DNA of 64,000 bases from Temperatibacter marinus (GCF_031598375.1 NZ_CP123872.1:2228501-2292500); one strand, 5' to 3'. Numbered from the stretch's first letter, positions 26,098 to 35,213 are shown. Numbers and translations: made by a program. Notes: a model not told the origin generated them from the sequence alone.

Positions 26098-27444
26098 ATG
26101 CTACGATTTTCTATCTTTATAAGTCTTTTTTTCTTAAGCGTTTTTTCTGTTCAAGCACAAATGAAAATTGATGTTGTTGGCGGGAAGGTCGAAGCTATCC
26201 CCGTTGCTATTCCTGATTTTCATCCTGATGTGGACATGGAAGTGGACGGGGTTATGTTAAGTGAGATTGGCGCGGGCATTGCTTCAGTCATTACCAATAA
26301 CCTTCAATCTACTGGGCTTTTCAGAGCGCTTCCTCATAACAGTTTTATCAATAAAGACGTCAACAAGGATGCTTTGCCTCGATTTGCTCAATGGAAACCA
26401 ATAGGCGCACAAGGACTTGTAACGGGACGCATGGTTCGCCTTGATAATGGAAGTTTACGTGTAGAATTTCGACTTTGGGACGTTCTCTCGGGCCGTCAAC
26501 TTGAAGGCGTGGGCTATACAACACCTGTATCAAACTGGCGCAGAATTGCTCATGTTATTTCTGACAAAATTTATACACGAATGACAGGGGATGAAGGATA
26601 TTTCGACACCCGGATCGTATATATTGCAGAAAGTGGCTCAGCCCTCAATCGTATAAAAAGGCTTGCGATAATGGACCAAGACGGGGTGAATCAGCAGTTT
26701 CTGACAGACGGGAGTTATCTTGTCTTAACACCGCGTTTCTCGCCAAATCGTCAAGAGATAACTTTCTTGAGTTATTATAACGATCGACCACGCGTTTATC
26801 TCTTGAACATTCTCAGTAATAAATTCGAAATACTGGGTGATTTCAAACAGAATATGACTTTTGCGCCTCGTTTTTCGCCAGACGGGAATAAAGTTATTAT
26901 GTCCTTATCTGAAGATGGAAATTCTGATCTGTATGTCATGGACTTGAGAACTCGAAAGAGCAAGCGCCTTACTAATCATCCAGGTATTGATACTTCGCCG
27001 AGTTATTCTCCAGATGGATCCAAAATTGTTTTCAATTCAGATCGAGGCGGGTCTCAGCAACTCTATGTGATGAATGCGGATGGCTCTAATATTAAACGTA
27101 TTTCATTTGGGCGTGGCCGCTACGCAACGCCTGTTTGGTCTCCACGCGGTGATCTTGTAGCTTTTACAAAAATAGGGGATCGCAAATTTAGAATTGGTGT
27201 GATGCGGCCTAATGGGAAAGGTGAACGTCTCTTAACGAATGCCTATCAAGATGAAGGCCCTACCTGGTCTCCAAATGGGCGCGTTTTGATGTTTTTTAGA
27301 ACAGACCCTAATCAAATCAATGGCAAGGGGCGTAGTACACTTTGGTCTGTTGATTTGACTGGATATAATGAACGGAAAGTGAATACAATAGGCGATGCAT
27401 CAGACCCGGCCTGGTCTCCGCCTCAACCGCTCACCAAGAAATAA
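26098..27444 (+). CDS. tolB: Tol-Pal periplasmic beta-propeller protein TolB
   Basis: A 448-residue periplasmic protein with a signal peptide (residues 1-20, cleavage near VQA-QM), an N-terminal alpha/beta domain, and a C-terminal WD40-like propeller with repeated F/YSPDG-x-K-I motifs (FSPDGNKVIMSL, YSPDGSKIVFNSDRGG, WSPRGDLVAF). It binds Pal and outer membrane partners. A 161-base gap separates it from tolA. No pal gene follows; a hairpin and the oppositely oriented cysQ come next. Confidence 0.94.
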   Translation: MLRFSIFISLFFLSVFSVQAQMKIDVVGGKVEAIPVAIPDFHPDVDMEVDGVMLSEIGAGIASVITNNLQSTGLFRALPHNSFINKDVNKDALPRFAQWKPIGAQGLVTGRMVRLDNGSLRVEFRLWDVLSGRQLEGVGYTTPVSNWRRIAHVISDKIYTRMTGDEGYFDTRIVYIAESGSALNRIKRLAIMDQDGVNQQFLTDGSYLVLTPRFSPNRQEITFLSYYNDRPRVYLLNILSNKFEILGDFKQNMTFAPRFSPDGNKVIMSLSEDGNSDLYVMDLRTRKSKRLTNHPGIDTSPSYSPDGSKIVFNSDRGGSQQLYVMNADGSNIKRISFGRGRYATPVWSPRGDLVAFTKIGDRKFRIGVMRPNGKGERLLTNAYQDEGPTWSPNGRVLMFFRTDPNQINGKGRSTLWSVDLTGYNERKVNTIGDASDPAWSPPQPLTKK

Positions 27445-27447
27445 AAT

Positions 27448-27477
27448 AAAATGCCCGCTTCATTGGCGGGCATTTTA
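27448..27477. terminator. Hairpin terminator between tolB and cysQ
   Basis: Stem ATGCCCGC (27451-27458) / GCGGGCAT (27466-27473) flanked by A/T runs, so it may stop transcription from either side. Confidence 0.75.
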
Positions 27478-27521
27478 CTTTTGGTAAATAGTTTTTGTTT
27501 TTCTACGCTTAAAGCGCTGCT

Positions 27522-28334
27522 TTACAGAGGTTTTGCGTCAAAACTCTGATCTGCAACGCACAAAAACCAAGGGTTTAGAAATGTCTTTAAATCTTTAGCG
27601 TAAGTTAGATCCTCTCCGCCAGGAACAGTTACACGACCACCGGCAGCGAGTAATACTGCGTGCGCAGCCGCTGTGTCCCACTCACATGTAGGGCCTAGGC
27701 GGGGGTAGAGGTCAGCTTTTCCTTCAGCCAAGAGTAATAGCTTTAAGGAAGATCCAATTGATACATTTTCAGCCCCTTGATAATCGGCAAGATAGTCTTC
27801 AAGTTCTGTTGAGCGATGCGATTTACTGGCGACGATCGTCATGGCGTCAGGATTTGTTTTGCGACATTTGATGGCGCGAGTATTGGTGACTTTTCCACCG
27901 ACAATATCAGCCTTCCAAGCCCCCTCATTGACGATTCCCCAAAAAAGCTCATTACTTGCAGGGACTAAGACAAATCCCATGATAGGCGTGCCATCTTTAA
28001 TTAGTCCAATGTTTACGGTGAAATCATTGCCTTTTTTGATAAATTCTTTGGTGCCGTCCAAAGGATCTACTAGCCAGAATGTTCCACCGCTAATATCCGG
28101 ACATTTGCCTTCAGATTTTGCCTCTTCGCCAACCATGGGAATAGAGGGTGCTATTGCAGATAAGGCCTTTTCAATGATAATCTCACCTCTCCGGTCCGCT
28201 TCTGTTACAGGAGATTCGTCATTTTTATCATAAACACTAAAATCTGAATGAAAGACATCCATGACTGTTTCACCAGCTTCTAATATGGTTTCCGTGAGGG
28301 GAGAGACTAAGCTTTTAAGGTATTCTGGAGACAT
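27522..28334 (-). CDS. cysQ: 3'(2'),5'-bisphosphate nucleotidase CysQ
   Basis: A 270-residue member of the inositol monophosphatase superfamily. Metal-binding motifs are GEEAKSEG (~65-72), WLVDPLDGTKEFIKKGNDFTVNIGL and CEWDTAAAHAVLLAAGG. WLVDPLDGTKEFI distinguishes CysQ from IMPase. It dephosphorylates 3'-phosphoadenosine-5'-phosphate formed in sulfate assimilation. It is monocistronic and divergent from chpT. Confidence 0.9.
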   Translation of the reverse strand: MSPEYLKSLVSPLTETILEAGETVMDVFHSDFSVYDKNDESPVTEADRRGEIIIEKALSAIAPSIPMVGEEAKSEGKCPDISGGTFWLVDPLDGTKEFIKKGNDFTVNIGLIKDGTPIMGFVLVPASNELFWGIVNEGAWKADIVGGKVTNTRAIKCRKTNPDAMTIVASKSHRSTELEDYLADYQGAENVSIGSSLKLLLLAEGKADLYPRLGPTCEWDTAAAHAVLLAAGGRVTVPGGEDLTYAKDLKTFLNPWFLCVADQSFDAKPL

Positions 28335-28437
28335 TTTTTGTCCTTATTACAAGAAAAATACATAAATTTGTGATTTGTTAATACTTTGTTTGCCAATTTA
28401 GGGCAATAGTTTATGCTCATGTTGAAGTGAGGAATTT

Positions 28438-29076
28438 ATGAAAAACGCAGATTTTGCTGGATTGTTGTGTTCACGTTTATGCCACGACCTTGTTAGTCCT
28501 GTTGGGGCAATGAGTAATGGCGTTGAATTGTTGCACGATAAAGGCAATGCGGACATGCAAGAGCAGATCGTAGATCTTCTTGAAGATTCTGTTGTTCAGA
28601 CAACAAATAAGCTGAAATTTTTTCGGCTTGCTTTTGGTCTTGGTGGTGGATTTGGAGCGGTGATTAATCTTGAAGAGGCGAAGCTGGCTCTTGCTTCTTT
28701 GTTCGATAAATCAAAAGTCACCATTGCTTGGTCTTCTGATGTGGCGGCTGCAGATAAAAACCTTATGAAAATCCTTTTGAATTTAGCACTGGTTGCCGGA
28801 GAATGTGTTATCGGTGAGGGGATTTTATCAATTTCACTTGAAGGATTAGAAAGTGACGCTGAGGAGTTAATCATTATTAAAGCCTCTGGCGCTCGTTTAA
28901 TCATTCATGAAAGTGTCGCTTCAGCTGTAGAGAAATCACTAAGTGATGTGGATGCGGATCCAAAATCAATTCCTGTTTGCCTGGCAAAATCGTTAAGTCT
29001 TGAGAATGGTTTGGGAATTCGATTGGATCGTGGAAATGAGACGGAAATGACCTTTATAGTTTCAAAACAAGGATAA
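28438..29076 (+). CDS. chpT: Histidine phosphotransferase ChpT
   Basis: A 212-residue protein. ADFAGLLCSRLCHDLVSPVGAMSNGVELL contains the phosphotransfer histidine in a DHp-like helix; the C-terminal part resembles a degenerate ATPase domain without nucleotide-binding motifs. In alphaproteobacteria ChpT takes phosphate from the hybrid kinase CckA and passes it to CtrA and CpdR, controlling the cell cycle and motility. Here it sits directly before a chemotaxis operon (115-base gap), while cckA and ctrA are not in the window. A GAGG site precedes the ATG. Confidence 0.88.
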   Translation: MKNADFAGLLCSRLCHDLVSPVGAMSNGVELLHDKGNADMQEQIVDLLEDSVVQTTNKLKFFRLAFGLGGGFGAVINLEEAKLALASLFDKSKVTIAWSSDVAAADKNLMKILLNLALVAGECVIGEGILSISLEGLESDAEELIIIKASGARLIIHESVASAVEKSLSDVDADPKSIPVCLAKSLSLENGLGIRLDRGNETEMTFIVSKQG

Positions 29077-29090
29077 TTTTGAGTGGAGAC

Positions 29091-29131
29091 CACTTTAGGC
29101 TTTACAGTGGATTTTATTTGAACCTAAAGTG
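29091..29131 (+). repeat. 9-base inverted repeat between chpT and cheA
   Basis: CACTTTAGG (29091-29099) and CCTAAAGTG (29123-29131) are perfect complements separated by 23 bases. No T-run follows, so it is not a standard terminator; it may be an operator pair or an RNA hairpin in the cheA leader. Confidence 0.45.
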
Positions 29132-29191
29132 ACACCAACTATTTGGTTTATGATGGCAATTATAGATGACAATGAGTAACGGGGAATAAAT

Positions 29192-32100
29192 ATGGATGAC
29201 CTCTTAAATGAATTCTTAACGGAAACATCAGAAGCGATTGATGTTGTTGATGTTGAGCTTGTCAAATTAGAGCAAGACCCGAACAACAAAGAAGTTTTGG
29301 ATAATATATTCAGACTAGTTCATACAATTAAGGGGACCTGTGGTTTCCTAGGTTTGCCAAGACTTGAATCTGTTGCGCATGCTTCAGAGAATGTTCTTGG
29401 AAAATTCCGCGATGGTGAGCTTGAGGTTACCGAGCATGCTGTGACTGTTATTCTAGAAAGCTTAGACAGAATTAAAGACATTCTTGCAGGCCTTGAAGAA
29501 ACAGAAGAAGAGCCGCAAGGCGATGACAATGATCTCATTGATCGCTTAGATGCTATTGCTGAAGGCAGTTTAGCATCAGAACCAGAGGCTGATGTCATCG
29601 AGGCTGATATTGTCGACCAAGGGTTAGGTCGTCCTCTAAAAGCTGGCGAAGTTACTCTTGAAGAACTAGAGGCTGCTTTTGCTTCCGCTCCAGGCCCTGA
29701 AGCTGGTGGTGCTGATGATAGTGCTGGCGACGAAATGGATATGGAAGCTGAAATGGCAGCTGCTATGGAAGAAGAACAGGCTGCGGATATCGTAGAAGCA
29801 AATACGTCTGCGTCTGAACCTCTTTATGATCGGGTTGGCGGTGAAGATGCAATTGCAGTGATGGCACATTTAATGTCCTCGCGGTTGCCGAATGATCCTA
29901 AGCTTTCTAAATTCTTTAAAGATTCTACCGTCGATCAGCGAAAAGGTCGTCTGTCCGGTATCATGACAGCTCTCTTTAGGGACGATCTAGATTCTGCGGA
30001 TAATGTTGCGCGTTTAATGATAACCATGCCTGGTTTCGATGATAAATGTTTTGATGCATTGCTCGTATTCATGAAATCAGTGATGACAGAGTGTCAGGTT
30101 GAGGCGGACACCCGCGATGAAGCGATCATGAGTTTTGAGCTTGTCAGAGAGGCTGTGGTCTCTTCTTCGAAAGCGAAAGCAGAGGCCGCGACAGCTAAAA
30201 CCTCTGGAGATACAAAGCGGACCTCACAGTCTATTCGTGTCAGTGTCGATTTGCTTGAAGATTTGATGAATATGGTGTCCGAACTTGTACTGACGCGGAA
30301 CCAATTGCTTCAAATCTCTAGAGATATGGATAATTCTGAGCTAGGGGTGCCGCTTCAGCGTCTGAGTCAGTGTACAACTGAACTTCAAGAAGGTGTGATG
30401 AAGACACGCATGCAGCCGATTGGTAATGCATGGGCGAAATTGCCTCGTATTGTTCGTGATTTGACCGTTGAACTTGATAAGAAAATTGAACTTGAGATGC
30501 GGGGTGCTGAAACCGAGCTGGATCGTCAAGTTCTTGAGCTTATTAAAGATCCTTTGACACATATGGTCAGAAATTCAGCAGACCACGGTGTGGAAATGCC
30601 AGCAGAGCGTCTTGCACTAGGCAAGCCTGAGACCGGCACGATTATTTTAGACGCCTACCATGAAGGCGGTCACATTATTGTGGAAATTAGAGATGATGGG
30701 CGCGGCATTCCAGTGGAGAAGCTGAAAGGCAAGATTCTTGAAAAAGAGTTGGCGACTGAAAGCGAACTCTCTGAGATGTCTGATAACCAAATTCAAAAGT
30801 TTATCTTCCATCCTGGTTTTTCTACAGCAGAGAAAGTCACATCAGTTTCAGGCCGAGGCGTTGGCATGGATGTTGTGCGCTCAAATATTGAAAAAATTGG
30901 TGGCACCATTGATATGGTTTCTATCGAAGGGAAAGGCTCTACATTTGAAATTAAGATTCCGCTGACACTTGCTATTGTTTCTGCCTTGATCGTCAAAGCA
31001 GATGGCGAGAGATTTGCTATTCCTCAGATTAGTGTCCTGGAACTTGTTAGAGCGTCATCTGATTCAGAATATCGTATTGAGAAGATTAAAGATGCCCCTG
31101 TCTTGAGGCTGCGCAATCGGTTGCTACCACTCGTTTATCTGAATGAGATTCTAGACTTCTCAACGCGCGAAGAACTGGAAGCCGATGAAGACAAGGATGA
31201 TTTCATCATTGTGGCACAGGTTGGGGCCTATACCTTTGGTATTGTGGTTGATCAGGTCTTTGATACTGAAGAAATCGTCGTTAAACCTGTGGCGCCAATC
31301 TTGAAGGATATCCCTATCTATTCTGGAAATACAATCCTTGGTGACGGTAGCGTGATTATGATTTTGGATCCAAATGGTATTGCGGCCCGCTCGAATGCAG
31401 GTGCCTCTGATCAAGTTGAAGACAAAGTTGAGGAAGATGTGGTTCACAAAGCAAGTTCTGACGAAAATGAGAGTATGCTGGTGTTCAGGGCAGGTTCTGA
31501 GAATAATAAGGCTGTACAGCTCTCCTTGATTGCGCGACTTGAGGATATAGCAATTGATGAAATTGAAATGTCTAATGGCCGGCATGTGGTTCAGTACCGA
31601 GGAGCCTTGATGCCGATCATTAAAGCTGATCCGACGATGGAATTCGTCAGTGAAGGCCGACAGCCTGTTCTTGTGTTCACAGACAGAGAATATACGATGG
31701 GCCTCGCTGTAGATCAGATCATGGATATCGTCGATGACAAGCTTGATATTAAACTGGCGTCTGACAATGAAAGTGTTGTTGGTTCTGCTGTTGTAGATGG
31801 CAATACTACAGAAATTATCAATGTGGCATACTTCCTAGCCCAAGCCTTCTCTGATTGGCTTAAGAGTAGGGACACGGAAGAGGATGTTGCCCCAGCAAAA
31901 GATGCGCATGTTCTCTTAATTGATGACAGTGATTTCTTCCGGAGTATGGTGCGCCCCGTCTTGACAGTTGCTGGCTATAAAGTAACAGCTGTGAACGGAG
32001 CTCAAAAGGCTTTGGATCTTCGAGAAGATGGAATCATGTTCGATCTTATTGTTTCTGATATTGAAATGCCTGATATGACAGGCTTTGAATTTGCAGAAGC

Positions 32101-32281
32101 TATTAAATCTTCGGGAATTTGGCAGCATACACCTCTTATAGCGCTTTCGAGCTTGGCAAGTGATAAGGATATTAATCACGGAATTGAAGTCGGTTTTGAT
32201 GATTATGTCGCTAAATTTGATCAAGAAACACTGCTGCGCAGCTTAGCTCAGCAGCTTAAACTTCAAGGAGATGCAGCATGA
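29192..32281 (+). CDS. cheA: Hybrid chemotaxis kinase CheA with internal globin-like domain and C-terminal receiver
   Basis: A 1029-residue kinase, much longer than E. coli CheA (654). Domains in order: HPt (1-105; phosphoacceptor H44 in RLVHTIKGTCGFLG), acidic linker (106-208), truncated-haemoglobin-like domain (~209-325; PLYDRVGGEDAI ... LSKFF ... GFDDKCFDALLVFM), dimerisation domain (343-400), ATPase (450-595; N box MVRNSADHG, DDGRGIP, FHPGFSTA, GRGVGMDVV), CheW domain 1 (595-735), CheW-like domain 2 (760-895), receiver (905-1023; D911, D912, phospho-D956, K1008). It phosphorylates CheY/CheB and perhaps its own receiver as a phosphate sink. cheW overlaps its end by four bases. The CheY/CheB-binding P2 domain is not apparent; the globin-like domain occupies that place. 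Confidence 0.93.
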   Translation: MDDLLNEFLTETSEAIDVVDVELVKLEQDPNNKEVLDNIFRLVHTIKGTCGFLGLPRLESVAHASENVLGKFRDGELEVTEHAVTVILESLDRIKDILAGLEETEEEPQGDDNDLIDRLDAIAEGSLASEPEADVIEADIVDQGLGRPLKAGEVTLEELEAAFASAPGPEAGGADDSAGDEMDMEAEMAAAMEEEQAADIVEANTSASEPLYDRVGGEDAIAVMAHLMSSRLPNDPKLSKFFKDSTVDQRKGRLSGIMTALFRDDLDSADNVARLMITMPGFDDKCFDALLVFMKSVMTECQVEADTRDEAIMSFELVREAVVSSSKAKAEAATAKTSGDTKRTSQSIRVSVDLLEDLMNMVSELVLTRNQLLQISRDMDNSELGVPLQRLSQCTTELQEGVMKTRMQPIGNAWAKLPRIVRDLTVELDKKIELEMRGAETELDRQVLELIKDPLTHMVRNSADHGVEMPAERLALGKPETGTIILDAYHEGGHIIVEIRDDGRGIPVEKLKGKILEKELATESELSEMSDNQIQKFIFHPGFSTAEKVTSVSGRGVGMDVVRSNIEKIGGTIDMVSIEGKGSTFEIKIPLTLAIVSALIVKADGERFAIPQISVLELVRASSDSEYRIEKIKDAPVLRLRNRLLPLVYLNEILDFSTREELEADEDKDDFIIVAQVGAYTFGIVVDQVFDTEEIVVKPVAPILKDIPIYSGNTILGDGSVIMILDPNGIAARSNAGASDQVEDKVEEDVVHKASSDENESMLVFRAGSENNKAVQLSLIARLEDIAIDEIEMSNGRHVVQYRGALMPIIKADPTMEFVSEGRQPVLVFTDREYTMGLAVDQIMDIVDDKLDIKLASDNESVVGSAVVDGNTTEIINVAYFLAQAFSDWLKSRDTEEDVAPAKDAHVLLIDDSDFFRSMVRPVLTVAGYKVTAVNGAQKALDLREDGIMFDLIVSDIEMPDMTGFEFAEAIKSSGIWQHTPLIALSSLASDKDINHGIEVGFDDYVAKFDQETLLRSLAQQLKLQGDAA

Positions 32282-32769
32282 ATGATCTCGTCGTAAGAAA
32301 TGATCTCAGCGTTGTCGCCAGTGGATCAGGCAGTCAAGATTATGTAACTGTAAATCTTGCAGGGCAATTACTTGGCATTCCAGTATTGTCAGTGCATGAT
32401 GTCCTTAATCAACAGCGGATTACAGCCATTCCTTTATCTCCAGAGTGGGTTGCAGGTGTTTTAAACCTTCGTGGGCGTATTGTGACTGCAATTGACCTGA
32501 GAGTGCGAATGGATTTGCCGCCAAGAGAAGAAGGTCAAAAATCTATGAGTGTTGTGGTCGAACATAATGATGAGCCTTATAGTTTACAAATTGATTCAGT
32601 AGGGGAAGTTTTGTCTCTTTCAGACGAGCTTTTTGAGAGGAACCCTATTACGCTGGATCCTAAGTGGCGCGATGTCAGTAAAGGCATCTACCGTCTGGAA
32701 AATGAGCTGATGGCGGTTTTGGATGTAGAAAAACTTCTAGATCTAGAGTCATCGTCAAAAGCAGCCTAA
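32278..32769 (+). CDS. cheW: Chemotaxis coupling protein CheW
   Basis: A 163-residue CheW with two beta-barrel subdomains; ILGIPVLSVHDVL-like entry, WVAGVLNLRGRIVTAIDLRVRMDL (the conserved NLRG segment) and EPYSLQIDSVGEVLSL are typical. It links receptors to CheA. The start overlaps the cheA stop (ATGA), indicating coupled translation. Note that no methyl-accepting receptor gene with an output domain is present in the window. Confidence 0.93.
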   Translation: MNDLVVRNDLSVVASGSGSQDYVTVNLAGQLLGIPVLSVHDVLNQQRITAIPLSPEWVAGVLNLRGRIVTAIDLRVRMDLPPREEGQKSMSVVVEHNDEPYSLQIDSVGEVLSLSDELFERNPITLDPKWRDVSKGIYRLENELMAVLDVEKLLDLESSSKAA

Positions 32770-32787
32770 ACGATCGGGGAGGAACTG

Positions 32788-33156
32788 ATGAAAAGCTGTT
32801 TAGTAGTGGATGACTCTAAAGTTATTCGAAAAGTTGCAAGGCGAATTCTTGAAGAATTGAACTTTGCAGTAGAAGAGGCTGTTGATGGTAGAGATGCCCT
32901 AGATAAGTCTGTTGCCAATACACCAGATGCAGTTTTGCTTGACTGGAATATGCCTATTATGGATGGTCTTGAATATTTGACAGCTTTGAGAGCAAGTTCT
33001 GATATTCAAACTCAGCCGATTGTTGTATTTTGTACAACAGAAAATGATATGTCCCATATCCGTCGTGCCATCGAAGCTGGTGCTAATGAATATATAATGA
33101 AACCTTTTGACCGTGAGATTATTGAAGCGAAATTTTCTCAAGTTGGTCTACTGTAA
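32788..33156 (+). CDS. cheY: Chemotaxis response regulator CheY
   Basis: A 122-residue single receiver domain: D8/D9 in VVDDS, phosphoacceptor D52 in LLDWNMPIMDG, T83/T84 in FCTTEND, K105 in YIMKPFDRE. It carries the signal from CheA to the flagellar switch. It lies 18 bases after cheW with a GGGGAGGA ribosome site. Confidence 0.92.
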   Translation: MKSCLVVDDSKVIRKVARRILEELNFAVEEAVDGRDALDKSVANTPDAVLLDWNMPIMDGLEYLTALRASSDIQTQPIVVFCTTENDMSHIRRAIEAGANEYIMKPFDREIIEAKFSQVGLL

Positions 33157-33168
33157 GAGTATTAAAAC

Positions 33169-34407
33169 GTGATTTCTCACCGATTATCATCGCAAACTAC
33201 AGCACCCGCTGGCGACACCGTTAAAGTAATGGTCGTCGACGATAGTGCAATAATTCGTGGATTTATTTGTCGTTATTTATCAGAAGATTCTTCGATTGAA
33301 GTCGTCACAACAGCCAATAATGGTGAAGTGGCTGTGCGTATGTTGAAGGATAATCCTCAGATTGAGGTTGTTTTACTTGATATTGAAATGCCGGTAATGG
33401 ATGGTCTAACTGCCTTACCTAAAATGATTGAACTGAGGCCTGATTTACAGGTTATTATGGCTTCTACCCTTACAAAACGGAATGCCGAAGTCAGTTTGAG
33501 AGCGATGCAGCACGGTGCTGTGGATTATGTGCCTAAACCTGAAACAGCGCGTTCCGTAAATGCTTCTATTGATTTCCGTAGGGAAATTGTTGAGAAGGTG
33601 AAAGCTTGGGCAAATCGCAGTCGAAAGAAAAAAGGTGTTCCTGAAGTTAAGGATAGCTCGACAAAACCTGCTGCGACTAATTTTGCTCGACCGACAGCTC
33701 GTCCTACTGGCTTTGCTGCGCCATCCCGTCCTGCAGTTAAGCCCGCAGTTGTCTCCTCACGTCAAACAACTGAGGTGAAATCGACCTCAAGCGCTTCTGC
33801 AATACAATTGCGTAAGGCGGCACGGACAAAACCTCAAATTTTGGCAATTGGGTCTTCCACTGGCGGCCCCCAAGCGTTGATGAAGTTTTTTAAAGGGTTC
33901 AAAAAGAAACCAAGTGTTCCCATTGTCATTACACAGCATATGCCGGCTACTTTTACTGCTATTTTGGCAACGCATATTGGAGAGGCTACAGGCTGGCCTT
34001 CTGCTGAAGCAAAAGAGGGTGACACTTTAATGCCGGGACATGTCTATGTGGCTCCTGGTGATTGGCACATGCAATTTGTTAGAGGTGATGGCAAAGTTAA
34101 AGTAACTCTTAATCAGGGACCGCAAGAAAATTTCTGCCGACCTGCTGTTGATCCTATGTATCGCAGTTTGATTGAGATTTATGGAGATCGTATCCTTGGC
34201 GTTATACTGACAGGTATGGGGCATGATGGTTTAAAAGGGTCTCGAGATATCGTTAAAAATGGGGGGACAGTATTTGCTCAAGATGAAGCATCTAGTGTCG
34301 TTTGGGGAATGCCTGGCGCTGTATCTACAGCAGGGTTATGCTCTAAAGTAACACCCATTGATGAGTTAGGTGAACAAGCTGAGAAACAGCTCGATGGAGG
34401 CTATTAA
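33169..34407 (+). CDS. cheB: Chemotaxis protein-glutamate methylesterase CheB
   Basis: A 412-residue protein: receiver domain (~18-135; phospho-D71 in LLDIEMPVMDG), an unusually long Lys/Pro/Ser/Thr-rich linker (~145-220) and the methylesterase/deamidase domain with S230 (IGSSTGGPQA), H257 (TQHMP) and D353 (GMGHDG). The GTG at 33169 is the only reasonable start upstream of the receiver; the ribosome site is weak. It removes methyl groups from receptors during adaptation. It overlaps cheR by one base (TAATG). Confidence 0.92.
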   Translation: MISHRLSSQTTAPAGDTVKVMVVDDSAIIRGFICRYLSEDSSIEVVTTANNGEVAVRMLKDNPQIEVVLLDIEMPVMDGLTALPKMIELRPDLQVIMASTLTKRNAEVSLRAMQHGAVDYVPKPETARSVNASIDFRREIVEKVKAWANRSRKKKGVPEVKDSSTKPAATNFARPTARPTGFAAPSRPAVKPAVVSSRQTTEVKSTSSASAIQLRKAARTKPQILAIGSSTGGPQALMKFFKGFKKKPSVPIVITQHMPATFTAILATHIGEATGWPSAEAKEGDTLMPGHVYVAPGDWHMQFVRGDGKVKVTLNQGPQENFCRPAVDPMYRSLIEIYGDRILGVILTGMGHDGLKGSRDIVKNGGTVFAQDEASSVVWGMPGAVSTAGLCSKVTPIDELGEQAEKQLDGGY

Positions 34408-35213
34408 TGCGCCCAAATGATTTTGAATTTTTAGCAAAATTTCTAAAAGAGCGTTCAGGGTTAATGCTTACACAGGATAAAGTGTATCTATTGGAAAGTC
34501 GGTTGACTCCAATTGCTAGAAAGTATGGTCATGATACTTTAGATGCCTTTATCGCAAGCTTTAAAATGTCTCGTGACGAAGCTCTGAACGTTGAAGTGAC
34601 AGAGGCGATGACCACAAACGAGTCCTTCTTTTTCCGTGACAGTACACCATTTGATCTTTTTAAAAATCAGGTTTTGCCAGTCATCGAAAAAAACAGACCG
34701 ACAAAGCGCTTGAGGATATGGTGTGCAGCAGCTTCAACAGGTCAGGAGCCTTATTCACTGGCAATGATCTTAAAAGAACAGTGGCATAAGTGGAAAGATT
34801 GGAAAATTGAAATTGTTGGTACTGACATTTGTACAAAAGTGCTCAGCAAAGCCAAGCAAGGACATTATAGTCAATTTGAAGTTCAGCGTGGTCTGCCAAT
34901 CCAAATGCTCATTAAGTATTTTGAGCAAGACGGTGACGTGTGGAAACTAAACGATGAAATCCGTAATATGGTCTCTTATCGTCCCTTTAATCTGTTAAGT
35001 AGTTTCACGACTTTAGGTAACTTTGACGTAATCTACTGCCGGAATGTTTTGATTTATTTTGATCAAGAAACTAAGGGCGATGTTTTAGATCGAATGCGTC
35101 GACACGTAGCTGATGATGGAACATTATTTTTAGGTGCGGCAGAAACAGTGCTTGGAATTACTGATAAATTTCAACCTGTTAAGGGTCAACGGGGCATGTA
35201 TACACCAAGCTAG
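34407..35213 (+). CDS. cheR: Chemotaxis receptor methyltransferase CheR
   Basis: A 268-residue S-adenosylmethionine-dependent methyltransferase: N-terminal helical domain with EVTEAMTTNESFFFRDSTPF, SAM motif IWCAAASTGQEPYSLAMIL, GTDICTKVLSKAKQGHYS, and FDVIYCRNVLIYFDQETK. It methylates receptor glutamates opposing CheB. Last gene of cheAWYBR; a terminator follows. Confidence 0.94.
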   Translation: MRPNDFEFLAKFLKERSGLMLTQDKVYLLESRLTPIARKYGHDTLDAFIASFKMSRDEALNVEVTEAMTTNESFFFRDSTPFDLFKNQVLPVIEKNRPTKRLRIWCAAASTGQEPYSLAMILKEQWHKWKDWKIEIVGTDICTKVLSKAKQGHYSQFEVQRGLPIQMLIKYFEQDGDVWKLNDEIRNMVSYRPFNLLSSFTTLGNFDVIYCRNVLIYFDQETKGDVLDRMRRHVADDGTLFLGAAETVLGITDKFQPVKGQRGMYTPS

